From: Proteus myxofaciens ATCC 19692
Lineage (GTDB): Bacteria; Pseudomonadota; Gammaproteobacteria; Enterobacterales; Enterobacteriaceae
Direction of reading: 5' to 3'
NCBI RefSeq assembly: GCF_001654855.1
Contig: NZ_LXEN01000078.1
Coordinates: 1-32,222, forward strand
Length of the DNA: 32,222 nucleotides
Part shown: piece after piece, positions 12,320 to 20,404 of the stretch
How the letters are laid out: every line of letters begins with the position of its first letter
How positions within the stretch are numbered: position 1 is the stretch's first letter
Notes under the pieces: model-generated
Databases searched by the model: none
What the model was told of the DNA's origin: nothing
What the model saw: only the letters and a program-made list of their open reading frames with translations
Program-made: the position numbers and the translations under genes

Positions 12320-12888
12320 ATTACTCGACTTTTCCGACGAATAATTTTCCTTGCACTCCAAGCATAGAGTAAACCTGCAACAACACCTGCGATATGTGAT
12401 TCTGTGGATACGCCAATCTGGCCTGGGATTAATCCATAAGCCATCGAACCATAATAAAATAGAACAAACAGTGCGACTAAAATATCAATGATTTTATGGC
12501 GAGTAAAAGCATGTGCAATAAGTAATGCCCATAATCCAAAAATCCAACCACTAGCACCAACGTGAATAGCTTGGCGACCAAAAATCCATACTAATAAACC
12601 GCTTACGATAATAATAAAAAAGCTAGCTTGAATATATTCACGTAAAGATTGCGTCATTAATAGGAAGCTTAGAATAAGTAGTGGTAATAAGTTACTAAAA
12701 AGGTGTGACCAAGAGCCATGTAGAAAAGGTGCAATTAAAATACCAATAAGCCCTTTACTTGTTCTTGGTTCTATTCCCCATTGTACTAATACCATAGGGA
12801 ATAGACTGTTGATTAGTTGTAGTAGGATTAATGTGATAGTTAATCCACTAAGAAAAAGTAATCTTTTTTTTAACCAGATATTATTCAT
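12301..12888 (-). CDS. Rhomboid family intramembrane serine protease
   Basis: Rhomboids cleave membrane-spanning substrates inside the bilayer. The 195-residue protein has about six hydrophobic segments. It shows the conserved loop pattern H57-x4-H62-x3-N66 (HGSWSHLFSN), the catalytic serine S113 in GASGWIFG and the catalytic histidine H165 in ESHIAGVVAG, so it looks active. A GTG 18 bases upstream would add six residues, but AAGG sits at good spacing before the ATG chosen. The gene follows nagK on the same strand with 70 bases between. It is not the GlpG form, as it lacks the GlpG N-terminal domain. Its substrate is unknown. Confidence 0.88.
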   Translation of the reverse strand: MNNIWLKKRLLFLSGLTITLILLQLINSLFPMVLVQWGIEPRTSKGLIGILIAPFLHGSWSHLFSNLLPLLILSFLLMTQSLREYIQASFFIIIVSGLLVWIFGRQAIHVGASGWIFGLWALLIAHAFTRHKIIDILVALFVLFYYGSMAYGLIPGQIGVSTESHIAGVVAGLLYAWSARKIIRRKSRVIEVTKS

Positions 12889-12917
12889 AACGATTACCTT
12901 AATCACTCTCTTTTAAT

Positions 12918-12947
12918 AAAAGAGTCTTTGAAAATAAAGGCTCTTTT
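12918..12947 (-). terminator. Hairpin between nagK and the rhomboid gene
   Basis: AAAAGAG/CTCTTTT (12918-12924 with 12941-12947) and CTTT/AAAG form an 11-bp stem with one internal mismatch and a 6-base loop. On the minus strand it follows nagK, with only a broken T-run (TTTTATT). Termination may be partial, leaving some readthrough into the rhomboid gene. Confidence 0.5.
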
Positions 12948-12958
12948 ATCTTGTTTGA

Positions 12959-13870
12959 TTAATCTAATAGATTAAGACATGCAGCACCACGAGCGCCACC
13001 AGCATCACCATGACGTGCTTTTTCTATTGTAGGCAGTTGAACATTACCATAAACAGAATGCGCTAAATATTCTGGCAGTAATTGATACAATGCATCAAAT
13101 TGAGATAGCCCACCACCAATAACGACTAAATGAGGATCGAGCACAGTCAATATATTGCTGATATAAATAGCGAGTACTTTCATATAGCGATCGACATGTT
13201 CTTTTGTTTTCTCATCACCTGCATAATACTGGGCAACAATATCAACGGCTCTAAGTGGTGAATCATTAAACGCTTTATACATACGTTCAAAGCCACGACC
13301 TGATAAATAGGTTTCAAAGCAGGCTCTTTTACCGCAACCACATAAAATTTTTGGCATAGTTTCGCCAATCACACTATCTGCATCAATATTTAAATTCATG
13401 TGGCCTATTTCGCCAGCAATGCCATTTTTACCTGAGATAACTTTTCCATCAATGACAAAACCACCACCAACACCGGTCCCTAAAATAAGACCTAATACAG
13501 AAGGATGATGACGAAAATGTGGGTCCCATGCTTCGGATAATGCAAAACAGTTTGCATCATTTTCTACTTTTACGCGTCTATCCAAAATTTGGGTTAAATC
13601 ATGGATCATGGGTTTATATTTAGCTGCGGGTACATTCGTCGTGAATACCGTACCTTCTTTATTATTAACAATACCTGGTATGCCTACACCAACCTTTCCT
13701 TTACATTCTAATTCGTTATCTGCTTCCAATGTTAAGTCTTTAAAAACATTTAATAGCGCTTGATAATCATTTTTCGGAGTGGGCACACGTTTTTGCCAAA
13801 TTTGGGTGAGATCTTTATCAAAAACGGCAAGCTCTATTTTTGTACCGCCCATATCAAAACCATAATACAT
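12959..13870 (-). CDS. nagK: N-acetyl-D-glucosamine kinase (ROK family)
   Basis: NagK phosphorylates free GlcNAc, for example from cell-wall recycling, to GlcNAc-6-phosphate. The 303-residue length is identical to E. coli. The phosphate-binding motif DMGGTK is at 6-11 and the catalytic Asp at D105 in ENDANCFALSEAW. LGTGVGGG binds nucleotide. The ROK zinc ligands are H157 and C177, C179, C184 in the CGCGKRAC loop. The C-terminal motif ARHGDAGGARGAA is present. It links functionally to the glmU/glmS amino-sugar genes nearby, though it is transcribed separately. Confidence 0.95.
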   Translation of the reverse strand: MYYGFDMGGTKIELAVFDKDLTQIWQKRVPTPKNDYQALLNVFKDLTLEADNELECKGKVGVGIPGIVNNKEGTVFTTNVPAAKYKPMIHDLTQILDRRVKVENDANCFALSEAWDPHFRHHPSVLGLILGTGVGGGFVIDGKVISGKNGIAGEIGHMNLNIDADSVIGETMPKILCGCGKRACFETYLSGRGFERMYKAFNDSPLRAVDIVAQYYAGDEKTKEHVDRYMKVLAIYISNILTVLDPHLVVIGGGLSQFDALYQLLPEYLAHSVYGNVQLPTIEKARHGDAGGARGAACLNLLD

Positions 13871-13901
13871 ATCAGTCTCTTTATTATCCTGTAAATATTA
13901 T

Positions 13902-13924
13902 CTATAGCGAATAAGTAGCTATAG
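13902..13924. promoter_or_regulatory. Inverted repeat upstream of nagK (possible operator)
   Basis: CTATAGC (13902-13908) and GCTATAG (13918-13924) are perfect inverted arms nine bases apart, 32-54 bases upstream of the nagK start. The position and spacing suit a repressor or activator site. I do not recognise it as a NagC or GlcNAc-regulator motif. Confidence 0.35.
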
Positions 13925-14071
13925 TGCTATTTCTATTCAAATCAATATATTGAAATCATCTCCAGTACTTATAGATTCTGGGTTAATGAAAATAGTGATT
14001 GGTGACTTTTTATTGTTTTCTCTATTTTCTTAATAGAATTCTTTTGCTGTTTATAAAGATAGCATAGAAAA

Positions 14072-14094
14072 CACTCAGGATTGAGTGCATTTTT
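14072..14094 (+). terminator. Terminator-like hairpin without an upstream gene
   Basis: CACTCA (14072-14077) and TGAGTG (14082-14087) form a 6-bp stem with a 4-base loop, followed two bases later by five T residues. No plus-strand gene ends here. It could close a small RNA starting near 13985, since TTGAAA (13950-13955) and TAGATT (13972-13977) make a possible promoter. It could also be chance in AT-rich DNA. Confidence 0.3.
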
Positions 14095-14482
14095 GCTTTT
14101 CTGTGATGAGGTGAACCGATTCCGCTATCAATGGTATTTATCTAAAAAATTAACTCAAAAAGGTTTTTTTTTGCTCTATTGATAAGAAAAATAGAATTTA
14201 TTTTTATAAGATTATTCTTAAAAAAGTGAGGGTAAAAAAAATAAAAGTATCTTTTTTAGATGTATAACCTACTGACTCAGTTTTAATATGAGGTTTAGTA
14301 TAAAAACGTAATTTATTTGCCATTTTTGACATAATAATTCAGTAATTATATATATATTGCAATATGTTAGGGTTTGTAACTATTTATTAATTATAATGCA
14401 TTGTTTTTCAATAAGTTATTTAAATTAGATCCTGTTTTTTACTATGTTTATCTTAACTTCATGATAACTAGCGTTATATTTT

Positions 14483-14500
14483 TGTTAATTCAAATTAACA
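14483..14500. repeat. 18-bp inverted repeat in the AT-rich region
   Basis: TGTTAATT and AATTAACA are perfect 8-base arms two bases apart. The form suits a site for a dimeric DNA-binding protein, but AT-rich sequence yields such repeats by chance. Confidence 0.35.
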
Positions 14501-14685
14501 TTATTATTTAAAGGATAAAATAAAGGGTGAGTTAATTATTCTGATTTACTTAGTTTATGAGTATTTTATACTGTGAATCAATAATAAAAACAACTCGTTT
14601 AATGATTATCACTTTTTGTATTGTTTTATAGATTATTTTTGCTAACTTTATTAGCTGTTGATATAGCCGGTTTTTACTCTTTAAT

Positions 14686-14747
14686 TGAGTAATTGATTTT
14701 TATGATCAAAGGCAATTTATAGCTTATTTATATAAATAAATTACTCA
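14686..14747. repeat. Nested palindromes: 9-bp arms around a perfect 16-bp palindrome
   Basis: TGAGTAATT (14686-14694) and AATTACTCA (14739-14747) are perfect inverted arms. Between them lies TTATTTATATAAATAA (14724-14739), a perfect palindrome with no spacer, and TTGAT...ATCAA (14693-14709). The nesting is denser than elsewhere in the region. Confidence 0.4.
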
Positions 14748-15360
14748 TTTTTTGATTATGGTTAATGTATATGAAGAAGATTTTTAATCTTAAATTACAT
14801 TTATCAACCCCTTTTTTTATGAAAAATATCTATTTCTATAGATTTTTTTATTTATAGATTCTTTTGTTTCCAGAATAAACATTCATGTTTTGTTATTATT
14901 TTAGAATTTTATTTTCATAAAATTTATCCCATTTGTTATTAGTTTTATGTCGTTATTATGTGCACAATTAGCTTAAAAAATTAGCAATAATAAATAAAAA
15001 AAATCGGATAAATTATTTAAGTCACATTACGTATAAATACATAATTTCTTAAATAAGAATAATAGTTGATTTATTTTTCACCCTACTTTTGATGTTGTAT
15101 TTATCATAAAAAAAATTATACAATTTAATTTAAATAATCATTCTTATTGATTGGGTAATGTTTGTTTGTCATTAATTTTTAAAAATTAATATGGTGAATT
15201 TCTTATATGAATTAATGTTTAAATAAACGTTAAAATATAAAATTTATAATGAGATGGTTTTATTTATAGTTAAATTATCTCTAAATATCCTTTCTTCCTT
15301 ATTTATGGAAAACACCCATTATTGGGAGAAGTGAGTGTGTTGTTATTAAGGGGCTACGCT

Positions 15361-15774
15361 ATGTATGATGATTTAAGTAATCTAAAGGATAAATTTCAAG
15401 AAGATGGGTTTACTTTTCAAGAGTTTTCTAATGAAACTCTTCAACATATTGATAATAAAAAAGAAGTAGCATCTGAAAATAAAAAAAATAATACAGGAAG
15501 TACTAAGTCAAATAATAAATCAAGTAATCAAGTTATTGCTAACACCTTACCCCCTATAAAAGAAAAAGCAAAACAACCTGTTAATAAATCTATTAGTCTT
15601 TCATATGAACAGGGTAACCAAATTAAATCAAATAAAGATAATCAAAATAAGACTAAATCAAATTTGTCACCTAATTATCAGATATTCGATAACAAAAAAA
15701 CCGATAAGACGCATGCTAATGAAAATATTTCGTTGAAAGATGTATTCTCATTTATCGGTTCAGTATCTAAATAA
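15361..15774 (+). CDS. BcsO-like low-complexity protein preceding bcsA
   Basis: The product has 137 residues. The N-terminus MYDDLSNLKDKFQEDGFTFQEF resembles, from memory, the N-terminal motif of BcsO proteins of enterobacterial cellulose operons. The middle (about 35-115) is low complexity and disordered-looking, very rich in Asn, Lys and Ser rather than the proline usual for BcsO. The C-terminus ends in a short amphipathic stretch SLKDVFSFIGSVSK, again like the BcsO tail. An upstream in-frame TTG was rejected because AAGGGG sits seven bases before the ATG chosen. It lies 146 bases before bcsA on the same strand. No enzyme motif is visible; a role in arranging or regulating the synthase is inferred from position. 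The gene call is firmer than the family name. Confidence 0.7.
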   Translation: MYDDLSNLKDKFQEDGFTFQEFSNETLQHIDNKKEVASENKKNNTGSTKSNNKSSNQVIANTLPPIKEKAKQPVNKSISLSYEQGNQIKSNKDNQNKTKSNLSPNYQIFDNKKTDKTHANENISLKDVFSFIGSVSK

Positions 15775-15920
15775 GTGAAAATCATCTGTAAATTAATTAT
15801 ATTGACTAATATCAATCTTTAATTACTGTTATTTTATTTTCTAATAAAGTCGTTATTTATTATTACGACGGGATATTCTTGTCTTAAAAATACCTAAGAT
15901 AATGAAAAAGGTATAGGGTT

Positions 15921-18041
15921 ATGAATAAAGTATTTAAAATATTAATTACGGTTTTTTTATTGGTAACAATGCTTACACTTATTGTTATGCCAATGAGCGC
16001 CGAACAACAATATATTTTTGGGATTATTAATATATTGTTACTGTTTGTTGTGAGCTTTAAAAAATCAAAAAAAAGATTACTAACAATGGTTTTTATATCA
16101 TTGCTAATGTCCACACGTTATCTCTATTGGCGCGCAACTTATACGCTTAACTTTAATACAACAATTGAGGCTATTTTAGGCGGTGGATTATTTGTCGCGG
16201 AGATTTATTCATGGTTAATTTTAGTCTTAGGGTATTTTCAAACGTCATGGCCACTAAATAGAAAAATAGCGCCACTACCTAAAGATATTTCTCAATGGCC
16301 AACTGTGGATGTTTATATTCCTACTTATAACGAAAGTTTAGATGTTGTTCGTGATACGGTGTTAGCTGCACAATCAATAGATTATCCTCAAGATAAAATG
16401 AAAGTCTATATATTAGATGATGGTAGTCGCAAAGAATTCAAACAATTTGCTAACGATGTAGGTGTTACTTACATTGAGCGAGAAACGCATGAACACGCTA
16501 AAGCAGGTAACTTAAATCATGCCATGAAATTAACAGATGGCGAGCTCATTTGTATTTTCGACTGTGACCATATTTCAACTCGTATTTTCTTACAAGCTAC
16601 AGTAGGAAGCTTTCTTCAAGATCCTAAACTCGCATTAATTCAAACACCGCACTATTTTTACTCATCTGATCCTTTTGAACGTAATTTAAGTGCTGCTAAA
16701 GATATTCCTCATGAAGGTGCCCTTTTTTACGGACCTGTACAACGTGGTAATGATAACTGGAATGCGACATTTTTCTGTGGCTCATGTGCTGTTATGCGTC
16801 GTAGTGCACTTGAAGAAATAGGGGGTATTGCAGTTGAAACAGTAACAGAAGATGCTCATACCGCTTTAAAATTACAACGTTTAGGTTGGAACTCTGCATT
16901 TATTGATATTCCTTTAGCCGCGGGACTGGCAACAGAGCGTCTAGCATTGCACGTCAATCAGCGTATTCGTTGGGCTCGAGGTATGACACAAATTTTCCGT
17001 GTTGATAATCCAATGTTAGGTCGCGGATTAACGTTTTCTCAACGTTTGTGTTATCTCAATGCGATGATGCATTTTCAGTATGGTTTACCTCGAATTATCT
17101 TTTTGACGGCACCCTTACTGTTTATGTTATTCAATCTCAATATCATCGTTTCATCAGCAAGTATGATCTTTGCTTATGCATTACCACATCTAATCATGTC
17201 GGTGTTTGTAAACTCAAGAAATATCGGAAAATATCGATTCTCTTTTTGGGGTGAAATTTATGAAACGGTGATGGCTTTTGGCTTGGTATTACCTACCCTA
17301 TTAAGCTTAGTCTCACCGAAATTAGGAAAATTTAATGTAACAGATAAAGGTGATTTACTCGATAAGAGCTATATGGATTATCTGACTGTACGTCCTTTAA
17401 TTATTACAGCTCTGCTCCTGATTGCGGGTATTTCGTGGGTTGTTATTCGTTATATATTAAATGATTTTCACGGGATTGATCCTCTTGTTATTGTTTTGAA
17501 CTTATCTTGGGCAACTTATAGTTTATTTATTATTCTTGCATCTATTGCCGTTGGTAAAGAAACTCGTCAAATTCGTAAAAATACTCGTATTAATGCTTCT
17601 TTACCTATTACATTACACTTTGATGATGGTGCTGAATTAACAACCACTACAGAGGATGTTTCGATGGGTGGTGTTCGCATTGCAATAAATAAAATTTCTG
17701 AGCTTCGCCAACGCACTATCAATTCAATTACTCTAAATGTTCAACGTGATGAAGTGACTATTCCTGTTGAAATAGTCAGTTTAGAAAAAAATCAATTACG
17801 TCTTGAGTTCTTATCTATTGATTTAAATACTCGTCGCCAATTAGTTCGCGTTATCTTTGGCCGTGCTGATGCTTGGATAAATCATACTGAATATAAAGAT
17901 AAACCGTTTAAAGAATTAGCGGGCCTTACTCGTTGTATTTTTGAGATGTTCTTTGGTCGTCGCCAAAAAGTGAAAGCACCAGCGATAAAAGAAAAAGAAA
18001 AAGCATTACTTTCTGTGCAATCAGCTAATGGAGATGACTAA
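15921..18041 (+). CDS. bcsA: Cellulose synthase catalytic subunit
   Basis: BcsA polymerises glucose from UDP-glucose and threads the chain through its own membrane channel. The 706 residues start with membrane helices (about 5-105). The GT2 domain has DDG at 166-168, D214-x-D216 in DCDH (DADH is more usual), FFCGS at 284-288, TED at 309-311 and the QxxRW motif at 347-351. The gating loop FNVTDKG is at 471-477, between further membrane helices. The C-terminal PilZ domain has R552-x3-R556 and D579-x-S581-x2-G584, so cyclic di-GMP activation should work. The long N-terminal extension of E. coli BcsA is absent, as in type I systems. bcsB starts two bases after the stop. Confidence 0.97.
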   Translation: MNKVFKILITVFLLVTMLTLIVMPMSAEQQYIFGIINILLLFVVSFKKSKKRLLTMVFISLLMSTRYLYWRATYTLNFNTTIEAILGGGLFVAEIYSWLILVLGYFQTSWPLNRKIAPLPKDISQWPTVDVYIPTYNESLDVVRDTVLAAQSIDYPQDKMKVYILDDGSRKEFKQFANDVGVTYIERETHEHAKAGNLNHAMKLTDGELICIFDCDHISTRIFLQATVGSFLQDPKLALIQTPHYFYSSDPFERNLSAAKDIPHEGALFYGPVQRGNDNWNATFFCGSCAVMRRSALEEIGGIAVETVTEDAHTALKLQRLGWNSAFIDIPLAAGLATERLALHVNQRIRWARGMTQIFRVDNPMLGRGLTFSQRLCYLNAMMHFQYGLPRIIFLTAPLLFMLFNLNIIVSSASMIFAYALPHLIMSVFVNSRNIGKYRFSFWGEIYETVMAFGLVLPTLLSLVSPKLGKFNVTDKGDLLDKSYMDYLTVRPLIITALLLIAGISWVVIRYILNDFHGIDPLVIVLNLSWATYSLFIILASIAVGKETRQIRKNTRINASLPITLHFDDGAELTTTTEDVSMGGVRIAINKISELRQRTINSITLNVQRDEVTIPVEIVSLEKNQLRLEFLSIDLNTRRQLVRVIFGRADAWINHTEYKDKPFKELAGLTRCIFEMFFGRRQKVKAPAIKEKEKALLSVQSANGDD

Positions 18042-18043
18042 GC

Positions 18044-20392
18044 ATGAAAAAGAAACTGACATTAATGCTAAGCCTTACTGCGATAGCTATAGCGAGTATT
18101 CATTTTTCTCATGCTGCAACAGAAATGTTAGAACTTGATGGTGAGGTATTTACTGATCCTACGTCTCATGTATCTTTACAGCAAAATGCGCAGAATAGTC
18201 ATCTTAATAAAGAGGCGTTATCTGAAACAGGGGCTCGTAATATTGAAGAGCGGTTAACGTTATCTCAGATGGGAAATTCTGACCCTATCGTGTTATCAGG
18301 AAGACGATTACTTTCTGGTGTCACTTTTAATATGGCCAATGATTTATTTATTGATAACGCCACATTAACGATGAAAGTAAAAGCATCACCAGAATTAGTT
18401 CAATCAGATAAGACATTGCACCTAATGCTCAATGGCCAACCTATGGGATTTTTACCTTTAGAAGATGATGGAAATGAGCATGAATACACCTTAGAAATTC
18501 CTGAAATGATGTTAACGAATGCGAATAATCTCAGCTTTCGTTTAGCTAATCGTGATGAACTTGATGAAAGCCAGTGTTTACCCCCTTTAACAGATAATTT
18601 AAGCCTGAGTATTTCACCTGATTCATCACTAGAGTATCGAGGTCGCTGGATAAATGGTGGATATAGCTTGGAACGTTTGCCCCTACCGTTCTTTGATCCC
18701 AACAGGATGACAGCGACCTCGTTACCTATCATATTGTCAGATAATCCTGATAATGCAGAGGTAACAACAGCCGCTATTGCCGCTTCTTGGTTTGGTAGTT
18801 TTAGCCATGATATTAAACACTTTGATTTACCTGTATTAATGGATCAATTACCAGAAAGTGATGGGATATTAATTGGGCATTCAGGACAAACTATTGCTGG
18901 CGTAACTTTACCTTCTGGTAATAGTGGGCAGCTCACTATTGTGGATAATCCTGCTAATCCTGTTTTTAAATTACTTCTTATTAGTGGTGATAATGAAAAG
19001 TCATTACGTGAAGCCGCATTAGCATTAAGTAGCAATAAATTGCCACAAAATGATCACTTAGTTGTGCCTACTCAACGTCTTGCAGTACGTAAAGCGTATG
19101 ACGCACCTCGCTGGTTAGATACCAACAAACCTGTGACATTAGGACAAATTGCAAATGGATCTGATGATTTCACACGGCAAGGTATTAATCATTCACCAAA
19201 TAAATTTTCATTCAGAGTATCACCTGATCTTTTCTGGTGGGATGGTGATACGTTACCACTTGAGTTGAAATATGCTTTTCCTCAGTCTGATAAGCTCAAT
19301 AGCCATAATTCGTCATTAATTGTTTTCTTGAATAACCAATTCTTAAATTCGTTATATCCGGTTCAATCAGAGCCTTTAGGAATGGTAAGACATTGGTTAG
19401 GAATGGAAAATGAACAGCAAAATAGCACGCTGTATCTAAATCCTCGCCAAATATACAGCCAGAATCAATTGCAGTTTTATTTTGATTTACGTGAACCTGA
19501 TGATTCACCTTGTATTTTAATCGATGGTAGTAGCTTGATTAGTCGTATTGATCCGCAATCGACAATTCGATTTAAAAATACTTGGCATTATTCAAGAATG
19601 CCTAATTTAGCTTATTTTGCAGGGGCTTCATTTCCATTTAGTCGTCATGCTGATTTTTCACAAACGGCATTATTATTACCAGAAACGCCTAAAAAAGAAG
19701 AGTTATACACCTTGGTTAATTTGATGGCGAGAACGGGTTACTCAACTGGAACCCCTGTGTCGTATACCTCTGTTTTCTTAGGTGATAAAGCATTAGAGAA
19801 AAATAATCTTTCTCAACGTGATGTATTAGCTATTGGTGAGTTAAGTAGCGATAACTTTTTACCTAAAGATTTCTCACAACAGACATTTTCGTTCATCAAT
19901 AATAATGTAGAACTCACGCCACAATCATTATTAGATAAAGTGAAAAGTTGGGCTGTTGGCGATTTTTTATCTAATAGTGGAGATGTCGCTAATTATCTTG
20001 CATCTGTAAATCATTGGCGAGGAATGCTGAGTTTTATCTCACCTTGGGCAAATGATCGTGTTGTTGTGCTAGTGACATCAAAAGGTAATGAGTCTATAGA
20101 CAAAATTATTAGTGATTTGAATTTAGCAGAAGTAAACGCAGCAATTAAAGGTGATATCACGGTAATTAGCGATAAAGACACAGTAAGAAGTTTTTCTTTA
20201 GGAGAACATTTTTCTCAAGGCGATTTACCTCTTTTACAACGGTTTCTTTGGTACAGCTCTCGACATGTGTATTTGCTGGGTCTTTTAGCGGTGGGTTTCT
20301 GTGCGCTAACAGGTTTTATGGCCTACAGATGGTTACTACGTCGAACTAACCGTCGTTTAGAGCAGATATCAAAAAATCGTTCTGATAAATAA
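18044..20392 (+). CDS. bcsB: Cellulose synthase periplasmic regulatory subunit
   Basis: BcsB pairs with BcsA in the inner membrane and guides the nascent glucan through the periplasm. The 782-residue protein has a signal peptide (about 1-24, ending HFSHA), a long periplasmic region of carbohydrate-binding-like and flavodoxin-like domains, and a single C-terminal membrane helix (about 745-765) followed by a basic tail. Recognisable family segments include RDELDESQCLPP and EPDDSPC, with conserved cysteines. It starts two bases after bcsA, using a GGAG inside the bcsA 3' end, so the two are very likely translationally coupled. BcsB is essential for synthase activity in studied systems. Confidence 0.95.
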   Translation: MKKKLTLMLSLTAIAIASIHFSHAATEMLELDGEVFTDPTSHVSLQQNAQNSHLNKEALSETGARNIEERLTLSQMGNSDPIVLSGRRLLSGVTFNMANDLFIDNATLTMKVKASPELVQSDKTLHLMLNGQPMGFLPLEDDGNEHEYTLEIPEMMLTNANNLSFRLANRDELDESQCLPPLTDNLSLSISPDSSLEYRGRWINGGYSLERLPLPFFDPNRMTATSLPIILSDNPDNAEVTTAAIAASWFGSFSHDIKHFDLPVLMDQLPESDGILIGHSGQTIAGVTLPSGNSGQLTIVDNPANPVFKLLLISGDNEKSLREAALALSSNKLPQNDHLVVPTQRLAVRKAYDAPRWLDTNKPVTLGQIANGSDDFTRQGINHSPNKFSFRVSPDLFWWDGDTLPLELKYAFPQSDKLNSHNSSLIVFLNNQFLNSLYPVQSEPLGMVRHWLGMENEQQNSTLYLNPRQIYSQNQLQFYFDLREPDDSPCILIDGSSLISRIDPQSTIRFKNTWHYSRMPNLAYFAGASFPFSRHADFSQTALLLPETPKKEELYTLVNLMARTGYSTGTPVSYTSVFLGDKALEKNNLSQRDVLAIGELSSDNFLPKDFSQQTFSFINNNVELTPQSLLDKVKSWAVGDFLSNSGDVANYLASVNHWRGMLSFISPWANDRVVVLVTSKGNESIDKIISDLNLAEVNAAIKGDITVISDKDTVRSFSLGEHFSQGDLPLLQRFLWYSSRHVYLLGLLAVGFCALTGFMAYRWLLRRTNRRLEQISKNRSDK

Positions 20393-20404
20393 GAGAGGTA
20401 TAAG

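Larger units (their letters stand above)
13871..15360. other. Long AT-rich region upstream of the cellulose locus
   Basis: About 1.5 kb with no supported protein gene. G+C is close to one base in five in the lines I counted (14341-14460) and lower still at 14881-14940, well below the flanking genes. It contains several short perfect palindromes, listed separately, and one terminator-like hairpin. A TATAAT at 15245-15250, about 110 bases before the first cellulose gene, lacks a good -35 box, which would fit an activated promoter. Such AT-rich DNA is a typical target of H-NS. This is inference; only the composition and repeats are seen. Confidence 0.6.

Noticed and set aside
12889-12906. GTG start adding six residues to the rhomboid protein
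   Set aside because: The only purine-rich stretch lies directly against the GTG, while AAGG is well placed before the downstream ATG.
14771-14857. Short ORF of 28 codons starting MKKIFNLKL in the AT-rich region
   Set aside because: No ribosome site precedes the ATG and the codons only reflect the AT-rich composition. Nothing recognisable is encoded.
15133-15147. Fur-box-like sequence (ATAATCATTCTTAT) before the cellulose genes
   Set aside because: Only about 10 of 14 arm positions match a Fur consensus, which is expected by chance in sequence this AT-rich.
16663-17300. Frame-shifted ORFs inside bcsA as overlapping genes
   Set aside because: They lack ribosome sites and recognisable products, and the bcsA frame is fully explained by conserved motifs.
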